Assembly (NCBI GenBank): GCA_040269895.1
Contig: CP158568.1
Coordinates: 1,768,716-1,832,715 of the forward strand
Direction of reading: 5' to 3'
DNA length: 64,000 nt
Source: Ancalomicrobiaceae bacterium S20
GTDB lineage: Bacteria > Pseudomonadota > Alphaproteobacteria > Rhizobiales > Ancalomicrobiaceae
Shown: positions 23,843-32,577 of the stretch, in pieces
Numbering within the stretch: position 1 is the stretch's first letter
Layout: the number at the start of each line of letters is the position of its first letter
The notes under the pieces: generated by a model
Told to the model about the DNA's origin: nothing
Database searches by the model: none
What the model saw: the letters and a program-made list of their open reading frames with translations, nothing else
Made by a program: the position numbers and the translations under genes

Positions 23843-23875
23843 ACAAAAAGAACGCCCGGGCTTTGGGCCCGGGCG
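23843..23875 (-). terminator. Rho-independent terminator after exbB
   Basis: A 9-bp perfect GC hairpin (CGCCCGGGC at 23853-23861, GCCCGGGCG at 23867-23875, five-base loop) is followed on the minus strand by TTCTTTTTG. It closes the exbD-tonB-receptor-exbB operon 30 bases after the exbB stop. Confidence 0.85.
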
Positions 23876-23904
23876 CGAGGAGCTGGAGACGGCGCGGTCG
23901 CCGT

Positions 23905-24501
23905 TCAGGCGCGCGTCGCGGCGAGAAGGAAGCCCTTGAACTCCTCCAGGATCACGTCGGCGATCCGGTGCAGGATGTTGTGGGCGATCAGGCCGTAGAG
24001 CGCGGTGCCGATGCCGATCGCGGTGGCGAGCAGCGCGGCGGCGATGCCGCGGCTGACCGCCGCCGGATCGGAGATGCCGCCGGCCGAGAGCGCGGCGAAC
24101 GTGTCCATGATGCCGAGAATGGTGCCGAGCAGACCGATCAGCGGCGCCGCCGTGACGATCGTGTCGAGCACCCAGAGGCGCGAGGTGACCCGCGCATCGA
24201 GGTTCAGGTAGAGCGAGGCCGACAGATCCTCCACCCGCGACCGCGAGGTCGCGGGGTTGTCCTGCTCGGCGATGTAGTCGGCGACCTGGGAGGCGAGTTC
24301 GCCCTTGCCCGTGATCGTCCGACCCGGCTTCAGCTTGCCGTCCACCCCGACGCTCCCACGGATCCGACCGACGCGGAACCGCAGGATGCCGTAGTAGACC
24401 ATCCGCTCGATCAGCACGAAGGTCAGCAACCCGATGCACCCGTAGAGCACGAAGATGCAGATCTCGTGGAAATAGGCGGTGTCGACGTGCAGGCCGAACA
24501 T
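23905..24501 (-). CDS. exbB: ExbB/TolQ/MotA-family proton channel protein
   Basis: A 198-residue inner-membrane protein that forms the proton channel energising TonB. It has an N-terminal membrane segment (ICIFVLYGCIGLLTFVLIE) and the conserved C-terminal pair of segments (APLIGLLGTILGIMDTFAAL and SRGIAAALLATAIGIGTALY). Its start is next to the receptor stop, so it is the last gene of the operon; having exbB distal and exbD first is less common than an adjacent exbBD pair. Confidence 0.92.
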   Translation of the reverse strand: MFGLHVDTAYFHEICIFVLYGCIGLLTFVLIERMVYYGILRFRVGRIRGSVGVDGKLKPGRTITGKGELASQVADYIAEQDNPATSRSRVEDLSASLYLNLDARVTSRLWVLDTIVTAAPLIGLLGTILGIMDTFAALSAGGISDPAAVSRGIAAALLATAIGIGTALYGLIAHNILHRIADVILEEFKGFLLAATRA

Positions 24502-24503
24502 GA

Positions 24504-27086
24504 TCAGAACGCCGACTTGAAGGTGACCATGACCGCGAAGCCTTCACCCTGATAGTAGTTCGGTGTGCCGGACGCCTTGATCGTGCCGCCGTTGACGCCG
24601 GTCGTGTCCTTGGCGTTGGCCTGCACCGAGTTCACGCCGGTGAGCTGGCGGGCGTCGAGCAGGTTGTAGAAGTTGAGCTTCAGCTCCGGCGCCTTGATCT
24701 TGCCCGTCTCGCCGAGCGCGACGTCGGCGAAGCGGTAGCCGATGCCGGCATCGATGCGGCCGAAGCCCGGGATGCTCTCGTCGTTCATGAAGGTCGAATA
24801 CTGGCGGCCGATGTACTTGTAGGCGAGGTTGCCGAGGATGTGGCCGTCGTCGTAGTCGAGGCCGATCGCGCCGGTGAAGTTCGGCGCGCGCGGCAGCTGC
24901 TTGCCGACGGTCGGCAGGTAATCGGTCTTGCCGGCGGTGTTGGTGGTCTGCAGGTTGTTGTTCAGACGGGTCTGCAGCAGCTCCATCGACGCATAGGGCC
25001 GGAAGCCGCCCCACAGCGGACGCGTGCCGATCTCGAAGTCGAGGCCGTAGCTCTCGACCGAACCGGCGTTGAAGTTGAAGCTGGTGGTCGAGCCCGGGCT
25101 GGTCGGGTCGACGATGTTGCTGGTGACCTGCCGGTTCGAGTAGCGCGTGCCGAACAGCGACAGCGAGGTTGCGAACAGGTCGCCCTGATAGCGGTGGCCG
25201 ATCTCGCCGGTGACGGCGCGTTCAGGCGCCAGCGAGCCCGTGCCGAGCGTCGAGCGGGCGCCGGTGTTGGTGTTGTACTGGTCGGCGAGCGCGTAGTTCG
25301 GCGTGACGCGGAACGAGGTCGCGATGCTCGCGAACACCTGGTTCTGCTCGTTGAGCTTATAGGAGATGCCGGCGGTCGGCAGCGTCGCGGTGTTGCTGGT
25401 GGTGACCGACGGGGTCGCGCCCGGGATCCGGTTGTTCAGCGTACGGTCGACGAAGGCCTGCTTGATGCCGTATTCGAGCTTGAGCTGGTCGCCGAGCAGC
25501 GACCAGGTGTCGCCCGCGAAGATCACGTTGGTGGTCGTGCGGGTGGTCCAGTCGCGGCGCTGCAGGACCTGGCCGGCGTAGGTGCCGTTCGGGATCACGA
25601 AGCCGTCGCTGTTCGACATGAACGCGTCCTGGATCGTGCGGTCGCCGGCGAGCGCCTGATACGGCGCGGTCTGCTTGTGCGAGGCCGACTCGAACCAGTA
25701 GCCGAGCACGAACTTGTGCTCACCGATGTCGTAGGTCAGCTTGTTGATGATGCCCGGACGCCAGGTCTCGGTGATCGACGGATTGTAATAGTTGACCTTG
25801 CCGCCGGCGGTGACGACGCCGTTGCCGCTCCAGTCGATGTTGTTGAGGCGGGTGTTGCCGTAATAGACGCGGCCGGTCGCGGTGGTGTTGGCACCGGCGT
25901 CCTCGGTCATCGTCGACACGCCGCCGCCGGAACCGAAGCCGTACCAGAGATAGGGCACGACGTCATAGGTCAGGTTGTCGGTGATCTTGAAGTCCGACGG
26001 CAGCGACGCGATCAGGTTCCGGAACGGATTGATGCGGTAGCCATACCAGCTCGTGTCGGTCGACGCGTTACCGGTCAGGGCCGCGTTGTAATTCGGCTTG
26101 TAGCCGGCCGTGTTGAATTGGGCAAGCGACGGGTTGGCGTAGAAGTTGTTCTTCGCCTCGTTGTAGATCAGCGACGCGCGGACGTGGTTCGCCTCGCCGA
26201 CGTCCCAGACGAACTTGCCGTCGAGATGCCAACGGTTGTCGCCGCCGACGCCCGACCAGTGGTCGCGGGTGTAGCGCGAATAGGAGATCATGCCGCGGAA
26301 GTTGCCGATCTGACCGGAGTCGACGCGGGCGAACATGCGGGCGAGGTTGTGCGAGCCGTAGGTGAAGGAGGTGTAGACCTGCCGCTCCTTCGACGGATCG
26401 CGCATGTAGAGGTTGATCACGCCGCCGGTCGCGCCGATGTGCGGGCTGTCCAGATCAGCCGCGCCCTGGGCGATCGAGACCTGCTGGATGTTCTCGCTGT
26501 CGACGTATTCCTGCGGGTAGAGCGCGTAGTTGCCGGAGTCGTTGACCGGCGCGCCCTCAATCGTCATGCCGAGCTGGTCGGAGTTGAAGCCGCGCAGCGT
26601 GATGTTGCCGCCGTTGAGACCGCCGGCGTCCGGCGAGGTCACGTTGGCGCCCGGCAGCATGTTGATCATCTGGTACGGGTTGGCGGTCGGCGACAGCTTG
26701 TCGATCGCGTCGCGCGTGACGGTCGAACGGGTCTTCGGCACCTCCTCGGCGATCATGTTGCCGCCGCCGAGATCCTGGCGCGTCACGCCGCCCGGCGTGG
26801 CCTGCTGGCCACCGCCGGCGAACACCGTGCCGAAGTCGGTCGGGGCCGAGGTCAGGCCGCCGCCGAGCGCGCGCGGATCGCGCTTCGCCTGGGCGGTGTC
26901 GGCCGGCGCGGCCTGAGCCGGCGCCGCGGCAGCCGCCGGAGCGGCGGCCGGCTTGGCGGCGACGGGCTTCTTGACCTGGCGGACGGTGTCGGCGGACGCG
27001 CTCGTCGGCTGGGTCGACTGGGCGAGCGCCGGGCCGGCGATCGCCGTCGTCGCGAGCAGCGCGGCGGCTAGGAGACGGAGAGACAT
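24504..27086 (-). CDS. TonB-dependent outer-membrane receptor
   Basis: An 860-residue receptor with a signal peptide (MSLRLLAAALLATTAIAGPA), an Ala/Pro/Gln-rich linker to about residue 80, a plug domain (SPTANPYQMINMLPGANVTS, then GGNITLRGFNSDQLGMTIEG) and a long beta-barrel ending in an aromatic residue (VMVTFKSAF). The ATG at 27086 follows AGGGG by eight bases; a GTG at 27095 is in frame but badly spaced. Neighbours exbD, tonB and exbB supply the energy. The ligand is not evident; siderophore, zincophore and corrinoid are open. Confidence 0.93.
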   Translation of the reverse strand: MSLRLLAAALLATTAIAGPALAQSTQPTSASADTVRQVKKPVAAKPAAAPAAAAAPAQAAPADTAQAKRDPRALGGGLTSAPTDFGTVFAGGGQQATPGGVTRQDLGGGNMIAEEVPKTRSTVTRDAIDKLSPTANPYQMINMLPGANVTSPDAGGLNGGNITLRGFNSDQLGMTIEGAPVNDSGNYALYPQEYVDSENIQQVSIAQGAADLDSPHIGATGGVINLYMRDPSKERQVYTSFTYGSHNLARMFARVDSGQIGNFRGMISYSRYTRDHWSGVGGDNRWHLDGKFVWDVGEANHVRASLIYNEAKNNFYANPSLAQFNTAGYKPNYNAALTGNASTDTSWYGYRINPFRNLIASLPSDFKITDNLTYDVVPYLWYGFGSGGGVSTMTEDAGANTTATGRVYYGNTRLNNIDWSGNGVVTAGGKVNYYNPSITETWRPGIINKLTYDIGEHKFVLGYWFESASHKQTAPYQALAGDRTIQDAFMSNSDGFVIPNGTYAGQVLQRRDWTTRTTTNVIFAGDTWSLLGDQLKLEYGIKQAFVDRTLNNRIPGATPSVTTSNTATLPTAGISYKLNEQNQVFASIATSFRVTPNYALADQYNTNTGARSTLGTGSLAPERAVTGEIGHRYQGDLFATSLSLFGTRYSNRQVTSNIVDPTSPGSTTSFNFNAGSVESYGLDFEIGTRPLWGGFRPYASMELLQTRLNNNLQTTNTAGKTDYLPTVGKQLPRAPNFTGAIGLDYDDGHILGNLAYKYIGRQYSTFMNDESIPGFGRIDAGIGYRFADVALGETGKIKAPELKLNFYNLLDARQLTGVNSVQANAKDTTGVNGGTIKASGTPNYYQGEGFAVMVTFKSAF

Positions 27087-27147
27087 GGTTCGCACCCCTG
27101 CGTTTTAGACTTCGGAAGACTGGCTGTTTTCTTGGTTTTTGATCCGG

Positions 27148-28062
27148 TCAGAACACGATCCGACCGGAGAGCGTGGTCGCTCCGCCGGCCAGCGATCCGC
27201 AGCCGGAGGAGAGGATGCTGGAGCGCGCCGCGGCATCGAGCAGCGACGAGCCGGAACTCGCGGTGATCGCCACCCCGACGATCGAACCGCCGGAGATCGA
27301 CACCGTCACGCCGACGGTGCCGTGCGGGTTCTGCAGCCGCGCCTCCTTCGAGGTCGGGTAGCGCGCGTGCCCCTGCAGGCAGGCATTGAACTGCGCGGCG
27401 CTCGCCTTCGACGGCGCCGAGGCCGCCGCAGGCTTCGCCGCCTGAGTGGCGGGCTTCGCCTCGGTGCGCGGGCGCGGATCCACCGGCTTCGGCGGTTCCT
27501 TGCGCGGCTCCTCCTTGCGAGGCTCGGGGCGCGGCTCGTGCTTCTTCTCCTCGCGCTTCGGCGGCGGCTCCTTCTTCGGCTCCGGCTTGAGAGGCTCGGG
27601 CTTCGGCGGTTCCGGCTTCGGCGGCTCGGCCTTGGGAGGCTCGGGCGGCGGCGAGAGCAGCGGCGCGGGAGGCGGCGGCGGCTCCATCGGCTCCGCGTCG
27701 GGCAGCGGTGGCTCCGGCGGCGGCGGCGGTGGAGGCGGCGCCTCGGGCGGTGGAGGCGGCGGTGGCTCCGGCGCGGGTGGCGGCGGCTCCGGTGGCGGTG
27801 GAGGCGGCGGCGGTTCGGGCGGTGGAGGCGGCGGCGGCTCCGGCTCCTTCGGCGGTTCCGGCTGGGGTGGCGGCGGTTCGGGCTGCGCCGGCGCGACAGC
27901 CGGTTCGGCCGGCGCGGCTTCCGGCACGTCCATCGAGATCTCGATCTCGGGCTTCGCCTCGGTCAGATCGGGCTGCGTCGGCATGGCGAAGGCGGACGCC
28001 AGCCCGACGGTCGCGAGCAGCGCGAGAGCATTCGAAAGCAGGTCGGCCTTTTCGAAACGCAT
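27148..28062 (-). CDS. tonB: TonB energy transducer (second copy)
   Basis: A 304-residue protein with an N-terminal membrane anchor (LLSNALALLATVGLASAFAM), an exceptionally long Pro/Glu spacer (roughly residues 45-180, mostly PEPPPPP-type repeats, then Lys/Glu/Pro) and a compact C-terminal domain (ARYPTSKEARLQNPHGTVGV, ending SGRIVF). It starts seven bases beyond the exbD stop and sits 61 bases ahead of the receptor start, so it very likely serves that receptor. The low-complexity region produces spurious open frames on the other strand. Confidence 0.9.
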   Translation of the reverse strand: MRFEKADLLSNALALLATVGLASAFAMPTQPDLTEAKPEIEISMDVPEAAPAEPAVAPAQPEPPPPQPEPPKEPEPPPPPPPEPPPPPPPPEPPPPAPEPPPPPPPEAPPPPPPPPEPPLPDAEPMEPPPPPAPLLSPPPEPPKAEPPKPEPPKPEPLKPEPKKEPPPKREEKKHEPRPEPRKEEPRKEPPKPVDPRPRTEAKPATQAAKPAAASAPSKASAAQFNACLQGHARYPTSKEARLQNPHGTVGVTVSISGGSIVGVAITASSGSSLLDAAARSSILSSGCGSLAGGATTLSGRIVF

Positions 28063-28068
28063 GCCACA

Positions 28069-28488
28069 CTACCTGGCCCTCGTGACGATCTTCGCGCTGC
28101 CGATGCCCGCCGACTTCAGCGTATCCAGCACGTCGACCACCGATTGCAGCGCCGCGCCCTGGTCACCGGCGATCACGACGGCAATCGGCTTGCCCTCGGT
28201 GTTCGCGGCCTTCAGGCGATCGGAGATGTCGGCGAGCGCCATCGCCTCGCCGTCCAGGTAGGTCTTGCCGTCCTTGTCGATGCCGACCGTATATTTGGTG
28301 CGCTCGATGATCTTGTCCGGCGTCGAGGTCGTCGGCGGCGAGATCTTGAGCCCCAGCGCCGGCAGCACGTTCGTGCTGATCAGCACGAAGAACACCAACA
28401 GGAACATCATCACGTCGATCATCGGGATGATCTCGATACGTGCGTGACGCTCTTTCCGCTCCGGCCAGGACCGCATGACCCATTCCAT
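28069..28488 (-). CDS. exbD: ExbD/TolR-family biopolymer transport protein
   Basis: A 139-residue partner of ExbB. The single N-terminal membrane segment carries the conserved Asp (ARIEIIPMIDVMMFLLVFFV), followed by a periplasmic domain (TYLDGEAMALADISDRLKAA). The frame is open to 28614, but upstream sequence is not protein-like. I chose the ATG at 28488; 28476 is an equally possible start. It is first in the operon exbD-tonB-receptor-exbB. A TCACGG-TT-CCGTGA palindrome lies upstream at 28538-28551. Confidence 0.9.
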   Translation of the reverse strand: MEWVMRSWPERKERHARIEIIPMIDVMMFLLVFFVLISTNVLPALGLKISPPTTSTPDKIIERTKYTVGIDKDGKTYLDGEAMALADISDRLKAANTEGKPIAVVIAGDQGAALQSVVDVLDTLKSAGIGSAKIVTRAR

Positions 28489-28774
28489 TGTGCAGCGCGA
28501 TAGAAGGCCTCTCTGACGCAGCGACATGACGGAGCGATCACGGTTCCGTGACGATGAGGTGAATGTGACGACATAACGGCAGCTGTGTTGCCGCTGTTGC
28601 CGGACGGCCACCATTGTTCAGCCGGCTTTTATTGTGTAATCAGCATGTTAGCGAGATCGAACCAATACGTTACGGATGGCCGTATTCGGCAGGTTCCGCC
28701 GTATTTCCGCCACAGGGGGAGCCACACCCTGACCACCGCACGCTAGGACAGCGGCGCCCATTCGGACGAGGTCC

Positions 28775-29711
28775 ATGAGCCCGATCGACGACCCGGAAAT
28801 CCTCGCCTTCATCGCCGACACCGAGGCCGCCTACCCCGCCGATACCAACGGCGCGACGGCCGCCGACAATCGGCGCTTCTATGATGCGATGTGCGCGGTG
28901 TTCCGGGTCGCGCGGCCGGCGGGCGTCGCGGTCCTGGACGAGATCATCGGCGGGGTTCCGGTGCGGGTCTATCGACACGCGGGAACGCCGGCGCCGGTCG
29001 CCGCCGGCGGCGGCGGCGGTCGTCTATGCTCATGGCGGCGGCTTCGTGGTCGGCTCGCTCGAGAGCCACGACGACGTCTGCGCCGAGCTCTGTCTCGCCA
29101 CCGACGCGGCGGTGGTGGCGGTCGATTATCGGCTGGCGCCCGAGCACCGGCATCCGGCCCAGCTCGACGATGTCGCGACGGTGTTCGCGGCGGTCGCCCG
29201 GGCCTTCGCAACGGTCGCCGTCGCCGGCGACAGCGCCGGGGCGACGCTGGTCGCCGGGCTCTGCGTGCGGCTCGCCCGGCAGGGCAAGCCGAAGCCGGCC
29301 GGCGCTGTGCTGATCTATCCCTGGCTCGGCGGCGAGCTCGATTGGCCGTCCTATATCGACAATGCCGAGGCGCCGATGCTTCGGACCAGCGATCTGTCGT
29401 TCTACGCCGAGGCGCGTTACGGCGGCAGCGTCCCGGCCGGGCCGCTCGACGAGGCGATGCCGCTCGAGGCGACCGATTTCGGCATTTTCCCGCCGAGCTT
29501 CGTAGTGACCGCCGATGTCGATCCGCTGCGGGACGACGGCTCGGTGTTCGCGGCGCGGCTCACGGAAGCCGGCGTGCCGGCGACCTGCCGTAACGAGGCA
29601 CAGCTCGTCCACGGCTTTCTGCGCGCCCGGCATCGCAGCGCGCGGGCGAGGGTCGCGTTCGAGGCGATCGGCGCGGCGCTGCGCGATCTGCTCGGCGCTC
29701 GCCAGACCTGA
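28775..29711 (+). pseudogene. Alpha/beta hydrolase (HSL/Aes-type esterase), frameshifted
   Basis: This is an esterase of the hormone-sensitive-lipase family, about 310 residues. The N-terminal cap region reads from 28775 (NRRFYDAMCAVFRVARPAGV, then GGVPVRVYRHAGTPAP). The rest is in another frame: YAHGGGFVVGSLESHDDVCA with the HGGG oxyanion motif, VAGDSAGATLVAG with the nucleophile Ser (GDSAG), and C-terminal VTADVDPLRDDG and HGFLR for Asp and His. The shift falls in a GGC-repeat at about 28994-29020 and looks like a one-base insertion. A role in hydrolysing carnitine or betaine esters would fit the neighbours but is unproven. Confidence 0.82.
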
Positions 29712-29717
29712 GCCGGC

Positions 29718-30515
29718 TCAGCGCCCTTTCCAGACCGGGTCGCGCTTCTCGGCGAAGGCGCGCGCGCCTTCGAGCTGGTCTTCGGACTCGTAGAGCCGCT
29801 TCACCGTCGGCAGGCTCTTCGATGTGACGAGGCCGAGCGCTTCGTTGAACGGCAGCGCCTCGGTCAGGCGCGCGGTCTCCTTGATCGCGGCGAAGACGAG
29901 CGGCGGGCCGCTCGCCAGCAGATCGGCGAGCGCGCGGGCGCGCGGCAGCAGGGAGTCCGGCGCGAGGATCTCGTTGACGAGCCCCCAGCGATGGGCCTCC
30001 TCGGCCTCCATCCAGCGGCCGGTATAGAGCAGGTCCATGGCGACATGGTACGGCATGCGGCGCGGCAGCTTGACGGTTGCGGCATCGGCCAGCGTGCCGG
30101 CGCGGATCTCGGGAAGCGCGAAGCGAGCCTCCGACGAGGCCAGGATCAGATCGCAGGCGAGCGCCCATTCAAAGCCGCCGCCGACGGCCAGGCCGTTCAC
30201 GGCGGCGATCACCGGCTTGTTGAGATCGGGCAGCTCCTGCAGCCCGGCGAAGCCGCCGACGCCATAGTCGACATCCGGCCGTTCGCCCTCGGCCGCGGCC
30301 TTCAGATCCCAGCCGGCGGAGAAGAACCGGCCGGTGCCGGTGACGATCGCCACGCGCAGGTCCGGATCGTCACGAAAGCCGGCGAAGACCTCGCCCATCT
30401 GCCGGCTCGTCGCCGCGTCGATGGCGTTGGCCTTCGGGCGATCGAGCCGCACTTCGAGCACGGCACCGCGGCGCTCGACGATCAGCGGGTGGGCAGCCGG
30501 GTCGGCGGTCGTCAT
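29718..30515 (-). CDS. caiD: Enoyl-CoA hydratase, probably crotonobetainyl-CoA hydratase (CaiD-like)
   Basis: A 265-residue crotonase-fold enzyme. The oxyanion-hole segments are FFSAGWDLKAAAEG and NGLAVGGGFEWALACDLILA, with ALPEIRAGTLADAATVKLPR. The C-terminus, GARAFAEKRDPVWKGR, closely resembles E. coli CaiD, which hydrates crotonobetainyl-CoA to L-carnitinyl-CoA. It overlaps the stop-start junction of the acyl-CoA synthetase gene by four bases and ends the catabolic operon. Generic enoyl-CoA hydratase is the fallback. Confidence 0.88.
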   Translation of the reverse strand: MTTADPAAHPLIVERRGAVLEVRLDRPKANAIDAATSRQMGEVFAGFRDDPDLRVAIVTGTGRFFSAGWDLKAAAEGERPDVDYGVGGFAGLQELPDLNKPVIAAVNGLAVGGGFEWALACDLILASSEARFALPEIRAGTLADAATVKLPRRMPYHVAMDLLYTGRWMEAEEAHRWGLVNEILAPDSLLPRARALADLLASGPPLVFAAIKETARLTEALPFNEALGLVTSKSLPTVKRLYESEDQLEGARAFAEKRDPVWKGR

Positions 30516-32572
30516 TCGGTATCCTCCACCAGCATCACCAGGGCGTCGGCCGCGACCGCGCCGAGACCGGCGGGCCTGACCATCAGCGGATTGACGTCGA
30601 GCCCGTCGAGCCGATCGGCGTTCGCTTGCGCGAAGCGGGCGATCGCGAGCACGGCATCGACGGCGGCGGCGCGGTCGCCGGCAGGCTTGCCGCGCCAGCC
30701 GTCGATGAGTTTAGACACCTTCAGCGCCCCGATCGCGGCTTCGACATCGGCGCGCTCGGCCGGCAACAGCACGATCGATGTATCGGCGACCAGCTCGGCG
30801 AGCACCCCGCCGGAGCCGACCACGAGATGCAGCCCGATGACCGGATCGCGCGCCACGCCGACGATGAGTTCGGCGACCGCGTCCGTCACCATCGCCTCGA
30901 TGAGCACGGCCTCGCCGAGCGGCGCGAGCCGGTCATAGGCGGCCGCGAGAGCGCCGGGATCGCGCAGGTTCAAGATCACCGCGCCGCGCTCGGTCTTGTG
31001 GGTCAGATCGGCGCCGACCGCCTTGGCGACCAGCGGGAAACCGATCGCCTCTGCCGCGGCGAGCGCGGCTTCCCTTGTCGTGACCACCTGCGAGCGCGGC
31101 ACGGCCACGCCGAAGCGGGCGAGTTCGGCCTTGGCCACCGGCTCGGTCAAGGCGACCACCCTGCCCGGCCGGCGCGCGATGGGTGCAGCGACGGTCCTGG
31201 GCTCGTTCGTGCCGAGCCGGGCGGCGGCCGCGATGGCTTCCAGGCCGTCGGCGATGCCGCAGAGCGGCGCCACGCCGCCGGCGACCAGCGCCGCGCCCCA
31301 GGTCTCGGGCAGGCATTCCGGCAGGGTCGCGATCAGCGCCGCGCGGCGGCCGGTCCGGGCATGGGCATCCATGATCGCGTAGGCGGAGGCATCCCAGGCC
31401 GGCGCCGGACCGAGCTCCGGTCGCGGCCAGTCGAGCACCAGCACGGTCAGATCCTGGCCTGCCTCCATCACGGCCGAGAACGTATCGGCGAGGCGGTCGC
31501 GGTTGCCCCAGTCGAAGGTGTGATAGTCGAACGGGTTAGACACGGTCACCAGCGGATTGCAGGTCGCGCGGATCTTCGCCTCGGCCTCGGGCGGATAGGC
31601 CGGCAGATCGAGCCCATGCGCTTCCGCCGCGTCCGACATCAGCGACGCCTCGCCGCCCGAGCAGGACAGGCTGACCAGCCGTCGCCCCGGCAGCGGTCCG
31701 CCGAGATGCAGGAGCTTCAGCGTCTCGATCAGCGCCGGGATCGAGCCGACCTCGGCGATGCCGATCCTCTCGAGAAACGCGCTCGTCACGCGGTGCGAGC
31801 CGGCGAGCGAGGCCGTATGGGTCATGGCGATGCGCGAGCCCATCTCGGAGCGGCCGGCCTTCAGCGCCACCACCGAGACGCCGCGCCGATGCGCGATCTC
31901 GACCGCGCTCGCGAGCGCGGCCGGATCCGAAATGCCTTCCACATGCAGCCCGATCGCGGTGACGCGATCGTCGGCGGCCAGCGCCTCGATCGCCTCCGCG
32001 AGGCCGACCATGGCCTGATTGCCGACCGCGACCATGAAGGCGATCGGCAGGCCGCGGCGGTTCATGGTCAGGTTGATGGCGATGTTCGACGACTGCGTCA
32101 CGAAGGCGACGCCCCGCTCGACGCGGGCCGCGCCGTGGTGATCCGGCCAGAGCAGCGCGCCGTCGAGCGCATTGATGAAGCCGTAGCAGTTCGGACCGAG
32201 CACCGGCATGGCACCCGCCGCCGCGACCAGCGCCGTCTGCAACGCCTCGCCCTCGGCGCCCACCTCGCGAAACCCCGAGGCGTAGGAGACCGCCCCGCCC
32301 GCGCCCATCGCCGCGAGGGTGCGGACGACGTCGACAGTCGCATGCCGGTTGACGCCGACGAAGGCGGCGTCGGGCACGCCCGGCAGGGCGTCGAGACCGA
32401 CATAGGCGCGGTGGCCGCCGATCTCGGCCTTGTTCGGATGCACGGGCCAGATCTCGCCCGCATAGCCCATGCGGTCGCATTGCCGGATCACCTCGGCCGC
32501 GCTCGCGCCGCCGATCACGGCGATGCGGCGCGGGTGCAGGAGCCGGTCGAGACCGGTCGTGAGCGCCGTCAT
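30512..32572 (-). CDS. NDP-forming acyl-CoA synthetase (acetate-CoA ligase family)
   Basis: A 686-residue fused protein. It has an N-terminal CoA-binding Rossmann domain (RRIAVIGGASAAEVIRQCDR), a succinyl-CoA-synthetase-like flavodoxin domain (GLHVEGISDPAALASAVEIA; SCSGGEASLMSDAAEAHGLD), and a C-terminal ATP-grasp domain (FPLVAKAVGADLTHKTERGA). Such enzymes couple acyl-CoA formation to ATP hydrolysis to ADP and phosphate. Between an acyl-CoA dehydrogenase and a CaiD-like hydratase it is the best candidate to activate gamma-butyrobetaine (or carnitine) to its CoA ester; no AMP-forming ligase is present in the island. Substrate is inferred from context only. Confidence 0.88.
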   Translation of the reverse strand: MTALTTGLDRLLHPRRIAVIGGASAAEVIRQCDRMGYAGEIWPVHPNKAEIGGHRAYVGLDALPGVPDAAFVGVNRHATVDVVRTLAAMGAGGAVSYASGFREVGAEGEALQTALVAAAGAMPVLGPNCYGFINALDGALLWPDHHGAARVERGVAFVTQSSNIAINLTMNRRGLPIAFMVAVGNQAMVGLAEAIEALAADDRVTAIGLHVEGISDPAALASAVEIAHRRGVSVVALKAGRSEMGSRIAMTHTASLAGSHRVTSAFLERIGIAEVGSIPALIETLKLLHLGGPLPGRRLVSLSCSGGEASLMSDAAEAHGLDLPAYPPEAEAKIRATCNPLVTVSNPFDYHTFDWGNRDRLADTFSAVMEAGQDLTVLVLDWPRPELGPAPAWDASAYAIMDAHARTGRRAALIATLPECLPETWGAALVAGGVAPLCGIADGLEAIAAAARLGTNEPRTVAAPIARRPGRVVALTEPVAKAELARFGVAVPRSQVVTTREAALAAAEAIGFPLVAKAVGADLTHKTERGAVILNLRDPGALAAAYDRLAPLGEAVLIEAMVTDAVAELIVGVARDPVIGLHLVVGSGGVLAELVADTSIVLLPAERADVEAAIGALKVSKLIDGWRGKPAGDRAAAVDAVLAIARFAQANADRLDGLDVNPLMVRPAGLGAVAADALVMLVEDTE

Positions 32573-32577
32573 GCGGG

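Noticed and set aside
27139-28503. Long plus-strand frames rich in Arg and Gly opposite tonB
   Set aside because: They are shadows of the Pro/Glu repeat of tonB; no start, domain or ribosome binding site supports them.
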